Source: Hymenobacter algoricola (GTDB lineage: Bacteria > Bacteroidota > Bacteroidia > Cytophagales > Hymenobacteraceae). Taken from it: a stretch of 64,000 nucleotides of DNA. The notes under the pieces are model-generated. The model was not told the DNA's origin. It searched no databases and saw only the letters and a program-made list of their open reading frames with translations. The DNA lies in contig NZ_BAABDH010000034.1 in the NCBI RefSeq assembly GCF_039539525.1, forward strand, positions 4,865 to 68,864, given 5' to 3'. Of the stretch, positions 1 to 7,766 are shown in pieces. How positions within the stretch are numbered: the first letter of the stretch is position 1; each line of letters starts with the position of its first letter. Made by a program: the position numbers and the translations under genes.

Positions 1-591
1 GCGCAGCAGCAGCAGCTCGCCCGCCGGCGAAAACAGCGCCGCCGCGTGCAGGCCGCCGGTTTGCTCAAACAGCGCCTGGGCCGCCCGCTGCCGGGCCGGC
101 AGCTCATGAATCACGGCCGCGTCCACGTAGGGGCCGTCGGGGGGCAGCACGGGGCAGGAAGCGGCGTGCACGGCGTCGATGCTGGTTTTGCCGCACACTC
201 CGCAGCTGCTGCTGGTGTAGAAGTGCCGCTCCAGGCGGGGCAGGTCCATGCTCAGACCCGCGGTCAGCTCGGCGCGCACCACGTTTTCGCGCTCCTCGTC
301 CTTCTCCACATCGGGACAGTAGAGGATGCCCGTCAGGTCGGCCCGGCTGCGGATGATGCCCTCAGTGAGCAGGAAGCCGGCCGTCAGCTCGAAGTCGTGG
401 CCGGGGGTGCGCATGGTGATGGACAGCGTGCGGTGCTCCCGCTGCCCGGCCGGCCCGTAGCCCAGGCGGATTTCGAGCGGCTCCTCGGCGGCCAGCACGT
501 CGGTAGCTTCCTCGGCGCGGGTGCCGGCTACTTTCTGTACAGAGGTGTACTCGTAGCTGGTCGGGGGCAGAAAAACGGGTGGGGTCGGCAT
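1..591 (-). CDS. fdhD: FdhD, formate dehydrogenase sulfurtransferase (partial, 3' end outside window)
   Basis: FdhD carries sulfur from the IscS persulfide to the molybdenum or tungsten cofactor of formate dehydrogenase. Reading back from the ATG at 591 gives 197 open codons that run off the left edge; the family is usually about 260-280 residues, so roughly the last quarter is missing. The diagnostic motif is present: Cys130-Gly-Val-Cys133-Gly after a Tyr-Thr-Ser-Ser-Ser run, matching the two loop cysteines that handle sulfur in characterised FdhD. It is divergent from the molybdate transporter gene, and the nearby cofactor genes fit. No formate dehydrogenase subunit is visible in this window; one could lie to the left. 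Confidence 0.93.
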   Translation of the reverse strand, partial: MPTPPVFLPPTSYEYTSVQKVAGTRAEEATDVLAAEEPLEIRLGYGPAGQREHRTLSITMRTPGHDFELTAGFLLTEGIIRSRADLTGILYCPDVEKDEERENVVRAELTAGLSMDLPRLERHFYTSSSCGVCGKTSIDAVHAASCPVLPPDGPYVDAAVIHELPARQRAAQALFEQTGGLHAAALFSPAGELLLLR

Positions 592-626
592 CGGCAGGCA
601 AAGAGGCAGGGGCGGGAAACGGCTAA

Positions 627-658
627 GCTTACGTTAAACTTTCGGCGTAAGCCGTAAG
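627..658. promoter_or_regulatory. Inverted repeat between fdhD and the molybdate transporter gene
   Basis: GCTTACG (627-633) and CGTAAGC (645-651) form a perfect inverted repeat with an 11-base spacer, followed by another CGTAAG at 653-658. It lies in the roughly 200-base divergent promoter region of two molybdenum-related genes, so a shared operator is possible. No known regulator consensus was recognised. Confidence 0.3.
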
Positions 659-787
659 TTTAAGCACGGCTTGCCACCGGGCTCAACTGCGCCGGGTGGT
701 ATGATTGCCGGGCCAACCCCGTAGATGCCGGACTGCTGCCTTGGCCGGCGGTGCCTTTTTCTTTTGCCCTTCCACCAGTAGTGCCCA

Positions 788-1957
788 TTGCCCGTGCCGC
801 TTACCGCTTCTCCCGCCGCCCATCCTCGTATCCGCTTCGACCGCAACGAGCTGGCCGGCGCTTTCGGCGACCTGGGCACCGACCTGCCCCTGCTCATCGG
901 TATTATTGCCGCCTCCGGCCTCGACAGCGCCGGGGTGTTGGTAGTGTTTGGGCTGCTGCAGGTGTTTTCGGGGCTGTGGTACGGTATGCCCATGCCGGTG
1001 CAGCCGCTCAAGGCCTTTGCCGCCCTCGTTATTGCCCAGAAAATTCCCGGCCGCATCATCTTCGGGGGCGGCCTGGCCATTGGCCTCAGCATGCTGGTGC
1101 TGGCGGCCACCGGCCTTATCGACGCCCTGGCCCGGCTGATTCCTAAGCCCGTGATTCGGGGTATTCAGTTCGGGCTGGCCCTGCAGCTGGCCACGCTGGC
1201 GCTGAAAGAGTACGTGCCCGCCGACGGCCTGCCCGGCTTTGCCCTGGCCGCCGCGGCCTTTCTGATTACGGTGGTGCTGCTCGGCAACCGCCGCTGGCCT
1301 GCCGCCCTCATCGTCATTGCCCTGGGCGTAGCCTATGCCCTCATCTTCAAGCTCGACCTGGCTACGGCCCAGCGCGCGGTGGGCCTGCACCTGCCCGGCT
1401 TCCACATCCCGCAGCGCGCCGATATCCTGACCGGCGCCCTGCTGCTGGCCCTGCCCCAGATTCCATTGTCGCTCGGCAACTCCATTCTGGCCACCAGGCA
1501 GGTGCTGGCCGACCACTTTCCGGAGCGCAAGATTACGGTGCGGCAGATCAGCTTTACCTACGCCTGCATGAACCTGGTGGCCCCGTTCTTCGGGGGCTTT
1601 CCGGTTTGCCACGGCTCGGGCGGGCTGGTGGGGCACTACGCTTTCGGGGCCCGTACGGGCGGCTCGGTGGTACTCTACGGGGCGCTGTTTCTGGTCCTGG
1701 GCCTGTTTTTCAGCCAGGGCTTCGCCGAAGTGGTCCAGATTTTTCCTCTTCCGGTGCTGGGCGTGCTGCTGCTCTTCGAGGCCCTGACGCTGGCCGCCCT
1801 GCTCCGCGACATCATCACCAGTAAAGCCGACCTGACCGTGGCGCTGCTCGTGGGCCTGCTGTGCGCCGGGCTGCCCTACGGCTACCTGGTGGGCCTGGTG
1901 GTGGGCACCGCGGGGTACTACGCTATGCAGCGCGGCTGGGTGGGGCTGGGCAAGTAG
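788..1957 (+). CDS. MOT1-type molybdate/sulfate transporter
   Basis: A polytopic inner-membrane protein of about 389 residues with around ten hydrophobic segments, in the MOT1/SulP-related putative molybdate transporter family. The N-terminal block GDLGTDLPLL (about residues 27-36) and the later PVCHGSGGL...HYAFGARTGG block (about 268-290) are the two conserved signatures of the family. There is no usable ATG near the front: an in-frame ATG at 725 is cut off by a stop at 779, so translation must begin at TTG 788 or, more likely, GTG 794. Placement next to fdhD and a full molybdopterin pathway argues that molybdate is the substrate, but sulfate cannot be excluded from sequence. Confidence 0.88.
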   Translation: MPVPLTASPAAHPRIRFDRNELAGAFGDLGTDLPLLIGIIAASGLDSAGVLVVFGLLQVFSGLWYGMPMPVQPLKAFAALVIAQKIPGRIIFGGGLAIGLSMLVLAATGLIDALARLIPKPVIRGIQFGLALQLATLALKEYVPADGLPGFALAAAAFLITVVLLGNRRWPAALIVIALGVAYALIFKLDLATAQRAVGLHLPGFHIPQRADILTGALLLALPQIPLSLGNSILATRQVLADHFPERKITVRQISFTYACMNLVAPFFGGFPVCHGSGGLVGHYAFGARTGGSVVLYGALFLVLGLFFSQGFAEVVQIFPLPVLGVLLLFEALTLAALLRDIITSKADLTVALLVGLLCAGLPYGYLVGLVVGTAGYYAMQRGWVGLGK

Positions 1958-2001
1958 CGGCGGCAAAGCAGCGTAAACGCGCTAGAGCCTTCTCCAGGGC
2001 G

Positions 2002-3195
2002 CTAGTGGGAAAGCAGGGTGCCGAAGGCACCCTTTTGCTCGAAGGAGCGGATAACTTCTTCTTCCAGCGGGGTGCGCTTCACTGCCGGGTTGTTCTGCCA
2101 CTGCGCCGCGTTGTAAGTGGTTTTCTTGATGGTGGCCAAGTCGGCCTGGGTTGCGCTGGCGGGGGCGTAGGTGGCGCTGGCGGGGGTGGTCTGCCCGTCG
2201 TAGAAGTAGGTGAAGGAGGACGTCTGCACCTGCACTGCATCGCGGAAGGGCCGGGTCAGGGCGGTCTGGTAGCCGATATGAACGTAGCTCAGGCGGGCCG
2301 CTCCGGTGGGGTTAAACTCAAATACCAGCTCAAACGTGGTAGCCGGATTCTGGAGCTTAAACATTGGGTTGTTCGACCTGGAGCGGGAATCCGGCGTGGT
2401 TAGCTGGAAGCGCAGAATCTGCCCCGAGGCTTCGTCGATGGTCAGGCGGCCCCGGTAGTTGTGCGGATTTACGTCGGGCTTGCTCACAAACCCGATTTCG
2501 ACCAGCTGCCGGGGGCCATCCTGGGTTACGCCCAGTACGCTGAGCGTGTAGTTGCGGGCCGTGTTCAGGCTCACCACTGCCGTGGAGGCGCTGCTGTCGG
2601 CCTTGGTGTCGTAGAGGCTGTAGGCTTTGGTGAAAAAGGAGAAGTTCTTGAAGTTGACCAACGCCTCTTTTTCCGCGTAGCGGGCCTGCGCCAGGGCGGT
2701 GCCTTCTACCCCCGCACTGCTGGTTTTAGCGTCCCAGATCATTTCCTGCACCTCCGTGGCGGCGCCGTCGAGGCGGGTAATTTGCCGGTAGAAGGCGTGG
2801 GCGTAGGTTTTCTGGGGGTAAGAGCGGTGCAGCTGCCGGTAGGCTTTCTTCAGCAGCTCGGCGGTGTAGCTTCCCGTAGTCACGTCGGGCAGCAGCACGG
2901 TGGCGGGCAGCAAGCGGATGCTGAGCGGCCCGCCCGCGGCCACGGCTACCGTGTCGCGCACGTGCGTCAGGGCCGATACGATCAGCCGGGCGGGCAGGCG
3001 CAGGGCCGGCAGCTCAAACTCGCCTTCGGCATTGCTGGTCGTGCCCTGGGAGCTGGCGGCGACCACCACGCTGGCGTAGGCGACCGGCTGGCCGGTGGCG
3101 GCGTCGGTTATCTTGCCCGTGAGCCGCTGCTGGGCCCGCAGGCCCCGGCTGCCGGCCAATAGCAGCAACAGAAGAAAATAGGATCGGAAGGTCAT
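2002..3195 (-). CDS. Secreted protein with carboxypeptidase regulatory-like domain
   Basis: 397 residues. A signal peptide is clear (hydrophobic run of leucines ending at LRAQ, about residue 22). Residues about 24-105 form the CarboxypepD_reg-like beta-sandwich (GKITDAATGQPVAYASV...GEFELPAL), the same fold that begins SusC/TonB receptors. The rest (about 110-397) resembles the large uncharacterised Bacteroidetes envelope proteins that follow this domain; no catalytic motif is visible and no TonB-receptor barrel or T9SS tail is present. It probably sits in the periplasm or outer membrane. It lies downstream of the peptide locus on the same strand, separated by about 170 bases that include a strong hairpin, so I treat it as a separate unit. 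Confidence 0.75.
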   Translation of the reverse strand: MTFRSYFLLLLLLAGSRGLRAQQRLTGKITDAATGQPVAYASVVVAASSQGTTSNAEGEFELPALRLPARLIVSALTHVRDTVAVAAGGPLSIRLLPATVLLPDVTTGSYTAELLKKAYRQLHRSYPQKTYAHAFYRQITRLDGAATEVQEMIWDAKTSSAGVEGTALAQARYAEKEALVNFKNFSFFTKAYSLYDTKADSSASTAVVSLNTARNYTLSVLGVTQDGPRQLVEIGFVSKPDVNPHNYRGRLTIDEASGQILRFQLTTPDSRSRSNNPMFKLQNPATTFELVFEFNPTGAARLSYVHIGYQTALTRPFRDAVQVQTSSFTYFYDGQTTPASATYAPASATQADLATIKKTTYNAAQWQNNPAVKRTPLEEEVIRSFEQKGAFGTLLSH

Positions 3196-3307
3196 AAGCA
3201 GGGGAGCGCGGGGCGCCGAAAACGTCAGGTTGGTAAAAGGATATAAGCCAGCCCGGAGTTGCCGCTGCGGCGCGGCCGGACTGACTTATATCGGCTGGGT
3301 AACTCAC

Positions 3308-3347
3308 CCGCTACCCGGACCTGGCAAACCAAAGCGCCGGGTAGCGG
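3308..3347 (-). terminator. Hairpin downstream of the short-peptide genes
   Basis: Perfect 11-bp inverted repeat, CCGCTACCCGG at 3308-3318 and CCGGGTAGCGG at 3337-3347, with an 18-base loop, 18 bases past the stop of the 45-residue peptide gene. No T-tract follows on the minus strand, so this may be a 3' stabilising stem rather than an intrinsic terminator. Confidence 0.4.
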
Positions 3348-3364
3348 CTGGGGTTTCCGGTAGC

Positions 3365-3502
3365 CTACAGCGGGATTTCCGTGTCACCGATTACGATGAC
3401 CCACTCGCCGTTTTCGAGGCGCTGCTCCAGCTCCTCTACTTCGAACAGATTCGTCAGCTCCACTTCGGTGGTGCGGGCTTGGGCGTTGCTAAAATTTTCC
3501 AT
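3365..3502 (-). CDS. Short peptide A (45 aa), candidate modified-peptide precursor
   Basis: ATG at 3502, TAG at 3365-3367. The 45-residue peptide is acidic and shares with peptide B (3639-3800) a nearly identical block at exactly the same residue positions: L16-T17-x-L19-F20-E-V-E-E-L-E-Q-R-L-E30-N31, then Trp34 in both. After the block the two sequences diverge, but both end in an acidic residue followed by Ile-Pro and Leu/Val (here TEIPL). A conserved front block plus a divergent tail is the usual layout of leader and core in ribosomally made, modified peptides. No Cys, Ser-rich stretch or double-Gly site is seen in this copy. It is the last gene in the run isoprenoid enzyme, M50 protease, peptide B, peptide A. 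Function is inferred from layout only. Confidence 0.8.
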   Translation of the reverse strand: MENFSNAQARTTEVELTNLFEVEELEQRLENGEWVIVIGDTEIPL

Positions 3503-3530
3503 GGTAAAAAAGAAAAAAGGGTTTGAATGT

Positions 3531-3577
3531 GCGAGTGAAAAAGAACCGCCGTAAGCTCACTCGCTTAAAACTCACGG
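3531..3577. other. Overlapping inverted repeats between the two peptide genes
   Basis: GCGAGTGA (3531-3538) pairs perfectly with TCACTCGC (3557-3564); an overlapping alternative pairs GCCGT near 3548 with ACGGC near 3577. The two stems exclude one another. They sit in the 136-base gap between peptides B and A and could set their relative expression, but nothing proves this. Confidence 0.3.
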
Positions 3578-3638
3578 CAGGTTTGGGGGCTGCTCCGGGG
3601 CCGGGCACTACGTAGCTCCGCGCCCTGGGCAGCGGTTA

Positions 3639-3800
3639 TCAGACGGGAATGTCGTAGGGGTAATCGACCACGACGCCGCCGGGGCCCACGTGAATATCCC
3701 AGCCTTCATTTTCGAGGCGCTGCTCCAGCTCTTCGACTTCGAACAGGGCGGTGAGGTCCGCGGCAGCGGGGGTAGTCTGGGGCTTGAGGCGCTGGATCAT
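3639..3800 (-). CDS. Short peptide B (53 aa), candidate modified-peptide precursor
   Basis: ATG at 3800, TGA at 3639-3641. Residues 16-31 repeat the leader-like block of peptide A (LT-x-LFEVEELEQRLEN, one substitution: Ala18 for Asn18) and Trp34 is kept. The tail is longer than in peptide A and contains Gly-Pro-Gly-Gly at about 39-42, then a Val/Tyr-rich stretch ending YDIPV, matching the (D/E)-I-P-(L/V) end of peptide A. The Gly-Gly could be a protease site. The gene starts 54 bases after the stop of the RRE-M50 protease gene on the same strand, so it is probably cotranscribed. No homologue outside the window is known to me. Confidence 0.82.
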   Translation of the reverse strand: MIQRLKPQTTPAAADLTALFEVEELEQRLENEGWDIHVGPGGVVVDYPYDIPV

Positions 3801-3854
3801 AACGGGGGTTGGTTAGAAGGGTGACCAGGGGAAAGACGAGAGAAAAAGCTTTGC

Positions 3855-5033
3855 TCAGGTGGCCTGCGCCGGCCGCCAGCGGCTCAACACCAGCAGGTAG
3901 CGGATCAGCATCAGGTAAAAGGTGCAGACGATCAGCGGGACCTGGCTGACTTCGGCCAGGGCCGGGGAGCCGGCGGCCAGGTTGCGGAGCAGCTGGAACA
4001 CCAGGCGGGGGAAGTCAAGCAGCTGGGGGCCGTAGCGAAGCACGGTGTAGGCGGCAAAAACCGCGAACAGCGATGCGTTGGCCACCCCGTAGGCGAAGAG
4101 GAAGATGCGGCGGCTGAGCAGTACCCGGCCCCGGCTGCGTACCAGGCGCCGCAGCCCCTGCCACGAAAGTCCTTCCCGGGTGGTGTGCGCGGCCTTGGCC
4201 AGCAGGTTGGGCGTATTCGTCAGGTCCGAAAGCAGCCAGTACCCGTCGCGTCGGATGAACGGGTTGAACTGCCACAGGGCCAGGGCGGCGCAGGCCAGGG
4301 CGGCTACCAGCAGCGGCGGGTAGGCCACGACCAGGTAGCCGACAGCCAGCAGGCTGGCGTAGAGCAGCTGGCTGAAGATGCCGCCCAGGTTGGTGATGAT
4401 GCGCCGCTGCCGGCTGGCCTGCCAGATATTGGTGACGTCGGCATACAGCACCGGAAACACGAACAAGTAGAAGCCAAAGCCGATACCACCGTGCCGCACG
4501 CCAAAGCGCCGGCAGGCCGCAATGTGCCCGAACTCGTGCACGAAGATGGAGGCGTAGATAAGAGGAATAGCTACCCCAAAGTCGGCGCGGGAAGGTGCTG
4601 CCAGGCGGGGGAAGTGCAGGTACACCGCCAGCAGAAACAGCAGCAGGCCGGCAAAAGCTGCCCAGAATACCCGTGGCGCGTACAGGGCCCGGAGCGGGGC
4701 CGCGCACAGGCCGGCGGCGCGGGCCGAGAGCAGCTCCACCTGCAGCTTGATGGCACTCGGCGGCGTGGAGCGGGCTTCCTCCTGATCTTGAGTCAGCAGG
4801 CCGTAGCCGCCGAAGCGGCTGTAGACCAACGCCTCAAACTCCGCAGGCAGCAGGGCTAGGCCAAACTCTTGGTTGAAGCCGGCGCGGGCCAGCTCCAGGG
4901 TGGCGGTTGTTTGCAGCAATTCAAAGAGCCGGGCGGTGGCCGTGTTTACCAGCAGGTTGTGGCCCGTAGGAGTGTTTAGCACCCAGCGGTGGCTGTCGAA
5001 GCGGCTGAGGCGGAGGTCGGGGAGCAGGAGCAT
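3855..5033 (-). CDS. M50-type membrane zinc protease with N-terminal PqqD-like (RRE) domain
   Basis: 392 residues from ATG 5033 (an in-frame GTG at 5042 is possible). Residues about 4-81 look like a PqqD/RiPP-recognition fold: a strand pattern around SRFDSHRWVLNT, then helices through TARLFELLQTTATLEL and a final GLL. This type of domain binds leader peptides in many modified-peptide systems. The remainder is a polytopic M50 (site-2-protease-like) peptidase: the zinc motif HEFGH is at 166-170 inside a membrane helix, and the second motif Asn257-Pro...Asp263-Gly-Tyr is present. It starts only a few bases after the stop of the isoprenoid-enzyme gene and is followed by the two peptide genes, so leader binding and cleavage of those peptides in the inner membrane is the natural reading. 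A related arrangement (putative peptide zinc metalloprotease, YydH type) is known in Firmicutes peptide systems. Confidence 0.83.
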   Translation of the reverse strand: MLLLPDLRLSRFDSHRWVLNTPTGHNLLVNTATARLFELLQTTATLELARAGFNQEFGLALLPAEFEALVYSRFGGYGLLTQDQEEARSTPPSAIKLQVELLSARAAGLCAAPLRALYAPRVFWAAFAGLLLFLLAVYLHFPRLAAPSRADFGVAIPLIYASIFVHEFGHIAACRRFGVRHGGIGFGFYLFVFPVLYADVTNIWQASRQRRIITNLGGIFSQLLYASLLAVGYLVVAYPPLLVAALACAALALWQFNPFIRRDGYWLLSDLTNTPNLLAKAAHTTREGLSWQGLRRLVRSRGRVLLSRRIFLFAYGVANASLFAVFAAYTVLRYGPQLLDFPRLVFQLLRNLAAGSPALAEVSQVPLIVCTFYLMLIRYLLVLSRWRPAQAT

Positions 5034-5046
5034 GGGGCGCACGGGC

Positions 5047-6996
5047 TTAGCAGTAAGCCGGCGTCAGGGCCCGCGTTTTGGCAAAGACACTCAGGGCATT
5101 AAGCGCCGTGCTGGTCGTGAAGATGCGGTTGTGGTCGTCTACCAGCACATTCACCCCAAAGGAGCTGGCCCGCCAGTGCTTTACAGTCTGGGGCTCGTGC
5201 ACATCGGTGGCCGGAATGCGCAGGATGCGTGAGGGAATCCAGCTGCCGTCGCTGGTCTGGTGGCCCAGCAGCCAGCTGGCGCCCTGCTCGGTGGCCGCGG
5301 CGTAGCGTTCAGTCGGGTCGGTCAGCAGCGCCTTGAGGGCCAGGGCAGTGAAGAAAGCGCTGGGCTGGGCACCCGGGGTGTCGTCGTGCCAGGCGCCGGT
5401 GGGAGCCTGCCGGGCGGCCAGCCACTGCCGGGCGGCTTCGCAGGCGCCCTCGTGCTCGGGCCGCCGGGCCAGAGCCAGCACGGCAAAGGCCGTGGCGTAG
5501 ATTGAGCTGGTCCACCAGTATGATTCCCAAGAGCCGTCGGCGTGCTGGTGCCGGACCAGGTAGGCGCAGCTGGCTTCATACTGGGGCGTAAGCTCTTGGT
5601 AGAGGGCCAGCACGTAGGCGGCGGCGGCCGTCACGCACAGCTTGGGCGTCAGCCAGGCATCTACGCGCACATGGGCCGGTAGCTCCAGGCGCTGGCGCAG
5701 CTGAGCGCCGTTGCGGTAAGTGACCCAGCCCCCATCCGCGTCCATAAAGGCCAGCCAGGTCTGCAGCTGCTGGGGCGTGGTTTCGCCCCATACTTTGCGG
5801 CTGAGGCCCATGCTGAAGTTGGTGGAGTCGCCGTCCTGCATGATGCTTTCGTTGTAGGATGCGGGCAGAAACGCCGAGGCATCGAAGGCATCGTGGGCAA
5901 TGCGCTGACCTTCCTTTATTTCTGCCAGCTGCAGGCCGGCGTAGGCCGTTACCCAAAGCTTGCTTTGCCCGGCGCTGGTCATAAAGTCCGTCCAGCAGCC
6001 CTGGGCGTCGCGGCTGAGCCGCAGGTGCTGCAGGCCCTTCTGTACCGCCGTCTGCAACACCTGGGGCGAAGCCGGCGGCAGCTCGGGGTAGAGCGGAGTA
6101 AAGCTTTTGCCGGCTTTGATGCGGGTTTTCTGCAGGAGCCGGTCTACGTCCTGCTGGTAGCTCTGGCACTTCACGAGCTGCTGCTGCAGGTAGCGGCCCA
6201 GCTCGGGCAGGCCCAGGGCGTCGGCAATGGCGAGGCTGTGGGCGTAGTGGTCGTGGCCGCGCTGCAGCAGCAGCTGGGCCACCCCCGAGGTGTAGAGGTG
6301 CCGGTGCCGGGCCGCCAGCGCCAGTTCCCCGACGGCCAGGCCGCCAGCGCGAAGGTGGCTTTCGACCAGGTAGTGGGCGTAGGTGTACTGGCCCTGCTGC
6401 CAGTCCTGGCGGAAGTCCTCCACATCGTCGAGGTACTGCAGGGCAACGTGCAGGTGCTGCAGGCAGCGCCGCAGCTCGGCCACGGGCGCCGTGCTGCCAC
6501 TCAGGCTGCTCAAGGCGTGCACCATGGCGTAGCACACGGCGGATTTGCCCGCGGCAATTTCCTCGAACTGGGTTTCCGTAATGTCGGTGCGCAGCGCCGA
6601 CAAGTGCTTTTCGCGCAGGTTAGCGGCGGCATACTCCTGCTTGCACTGCCCGAAAGCGGGCCAGAATTCGTCGATGGTCGGGAAGAGCTGCCCCAGCCCG
6701 CGCACTGCCTGCTCGTGCATTTCGAGGCTGGAAAACAGGCGCTGGGCCGAGCGGACTCCACTGGTGCTCTGGCTGTCGAGCAGGGAGTCGAGGCCCAGCA
6801 GGAAGCGGAAGTAGACGTAGCTGTAGCCCGTCAGGTTGCCCAGCACGGTGGCCGGCAGCGGGGGGAAAGCAGGGGCCAGGTAGCGGGCCAGCCGCAGGTA
6901 GAGGCCGTGCTTCTGCAGCAACTGGTCGGCCGCCAGCTCGGCTTTCAGCTCCGCATCGATGGCCAGGGCAGCAATAAACTGTTTGATGGATTCCAT
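5047..6996 (-). CDS. Two-domain isoprenoid enzyme: class I synthase-like plus squalene-cyclase-like toroid
   Basis: 649 residues from ATG 6996; an upstream in-frame TTG at 7125 would add 43 unlikely residues. The N-terminal half (about 1-300) is all-helical with an early Asp-Ser-Leu-Leu-Asp at 70-74 and an aspartate-rich Asp190-Asp-Val-Glu-Asp194 followed by GQYTY, as in class I isoprenoid synthases and squalene-synthase-like enzymes. The C-terminal half (about 310-649) has at least five QW-like repeats (near 330, 417, 485, 533 and 580; for example QHADGSW) typical of prenyltransferase/squalene-cyclase alpha-barrels. At the place of the class II DxDD acid motif it has Asp388-Gly-Asp390-Ser, keeping the first and middle Asp. 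It heads a tight run with the RRE-M50 protease (about 4-13 base gap) and two short peptides. It could be a terpene synthase on its own; the context suggests it acts on, or with, the peptides. Confidence 0.75.
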   Translation of the reverse strand: MESIKQFIAALAIDAELKAELAADQLLQKHGLYLRLARYLAPAFPPLPATVLGNLTGYSYVYFRFLLGLDSLLDSQSTSGVRSAQRLFSSLEMHEQAVRGLGQLFPTIDEFWPAFGQCKQEYAAANLREKHLSALRTDITETQFEEIAAGKSAVCYAMVHALSSLSGSTAPVAELRRCLQHLHVALQYLDDVEDFRQDWQQGQYTYAHYLVESHLRAGGLAVGELALAARHRHLYTSGVAQLLLQRGHDHYAHSLAIADALGLPELGRYLQQQLVKCQSYQQDVDRLLQKTRIKAGKSFTPLYPELPPASPQVLQTAVQKGLQHLRLSRDAQGCWTDFMTSAGQSKLWVTAYAGLQLAEIKEGQRIAHDAFDASAFLPASYNESIMQDGDSTNFSMGLSRKVWGETTPQQLQTWLAFMDADGGWVTYRNGAQLRQRLELPAHVRVDAWLTPKLCVTAAAAYVLALYQELTPQYEASCAYLVRHQHADGSWESYWWTSSIYATAFAVLALARRPEHEGACEAARQWLAARQAPTGAWHDDTPGAQPSAFFTALALKALLTDPTERYAAATEQGASWLLGHQTSDGSWIPSRILRIPATDVHEPQTVKHWRASSFGVNVLVDDHNRIFTTSTALNALSVFAKTRALTPAYC

Positions 6997-7766
6997 GGGT
7001 GCGGGGCGTAGTGGCGACCGGTGGGGCCAGCCGAGGTAAACCTGGGGTCGAAAGAGGGAGCGGGGCCGGCAAACTGTTGGAGTGCTAGTGCCGGGCGGGA
7101 GGCTGACTCCGCTACCATGTTCCAAGGTTAGCGCCTAGGCCGCTGCGCTGAAATATTAATACACCAATGCCCCGTTGGCCAGTACCAACGTTGTCGCCAG
7201 CCGTCTTTGTCACCCCGCATCCGTCCAAAGCGCCGGCGGCAGGCCAGGGCAATTGGTAGCACAAGGTGTGGTAGCTGCAGTCAGCCCGGGGGGCAGGGGC
7301 CGTAGCCCTGGGTGGTATGCCAGGTCAGGCAGCGTGACGGAGTGGGTAAGCTGCGGCTGTCAACGTCAGGGGTGACCGGTGTAAAAGCAGCGGCAATCAG
7401 CGCAGGAAAGGTGCGGCCGAACGTAGAAACGACGGAAATGAGCGCAGAAACGACGTAGCTGGTCGTGGCGACGACGGTAGCCAGCATGGAAGTACCAGCC
7501 ATGAGCCTAGAGATGGTAGGACTGGTCAGCCGCGCCAGGGGCGCCACCATCACCGGTAGGGTGGTACGTTGGCCGGTGGTTAGGCCCTATGCTTGTACGT
7601 GCCAAAAGCACTGGATTTTCCGTCGCTTTTCCACGGCGCGAGGTGGTGGCCGGCATAGGTGCTGGTGCCGCTGCCCCCTGAAGCCCAGACGCAGCAACGG
7701 CTAGCCTATCCGCAGCTGTGCGCAGGGCAGCTGTGGCCGCAGCCAACGGGAAAAATAGTGGCCGTA
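6997..7766. other. 770-base stretch without a recognised gene
   Basis: It must carry the promoter of the isoprenoid-enzyme/protease/peptide run. Two weak -7-like boxes are visible on the minus strand: TAACCTTG at about 7126-7133 and an AT-rich island at 7151-7161. A perfect inverted repeat CGTTGG (7173-7178)/CCAACG (7185-7190) lies just upstream and could be an operator. From 7200 to 7766 I see no gene that I can support: a 90-codon open frame on the minus strand (7281-7553) is of biased composition and resembles nothing. There is no tRNA-like or riboswitch-like core. Confidence 0.5.

Noticed and set aside
3365..3800. CaaX-type farnesylation or lanthipeptide chemistry for the short peptides
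   Set aside because: Neither peptide contains cysteine and no LanB/LanM-like enzyme is nearby.
6997..7125. Longer N-terminus for the isoprenoid enzyme, from TTG 7125
   Set aside because: Rare start codon, and 43 residues of Pro/Arg-rich sequence with no family support; ATG 6996 fits better.
7281..7553. A 90-codon minus-strand frame in the gap before moaA
   Set aside because: Biased Thr/Val/Ser composition, no resemblance to known proteins, no sensible neighbours.
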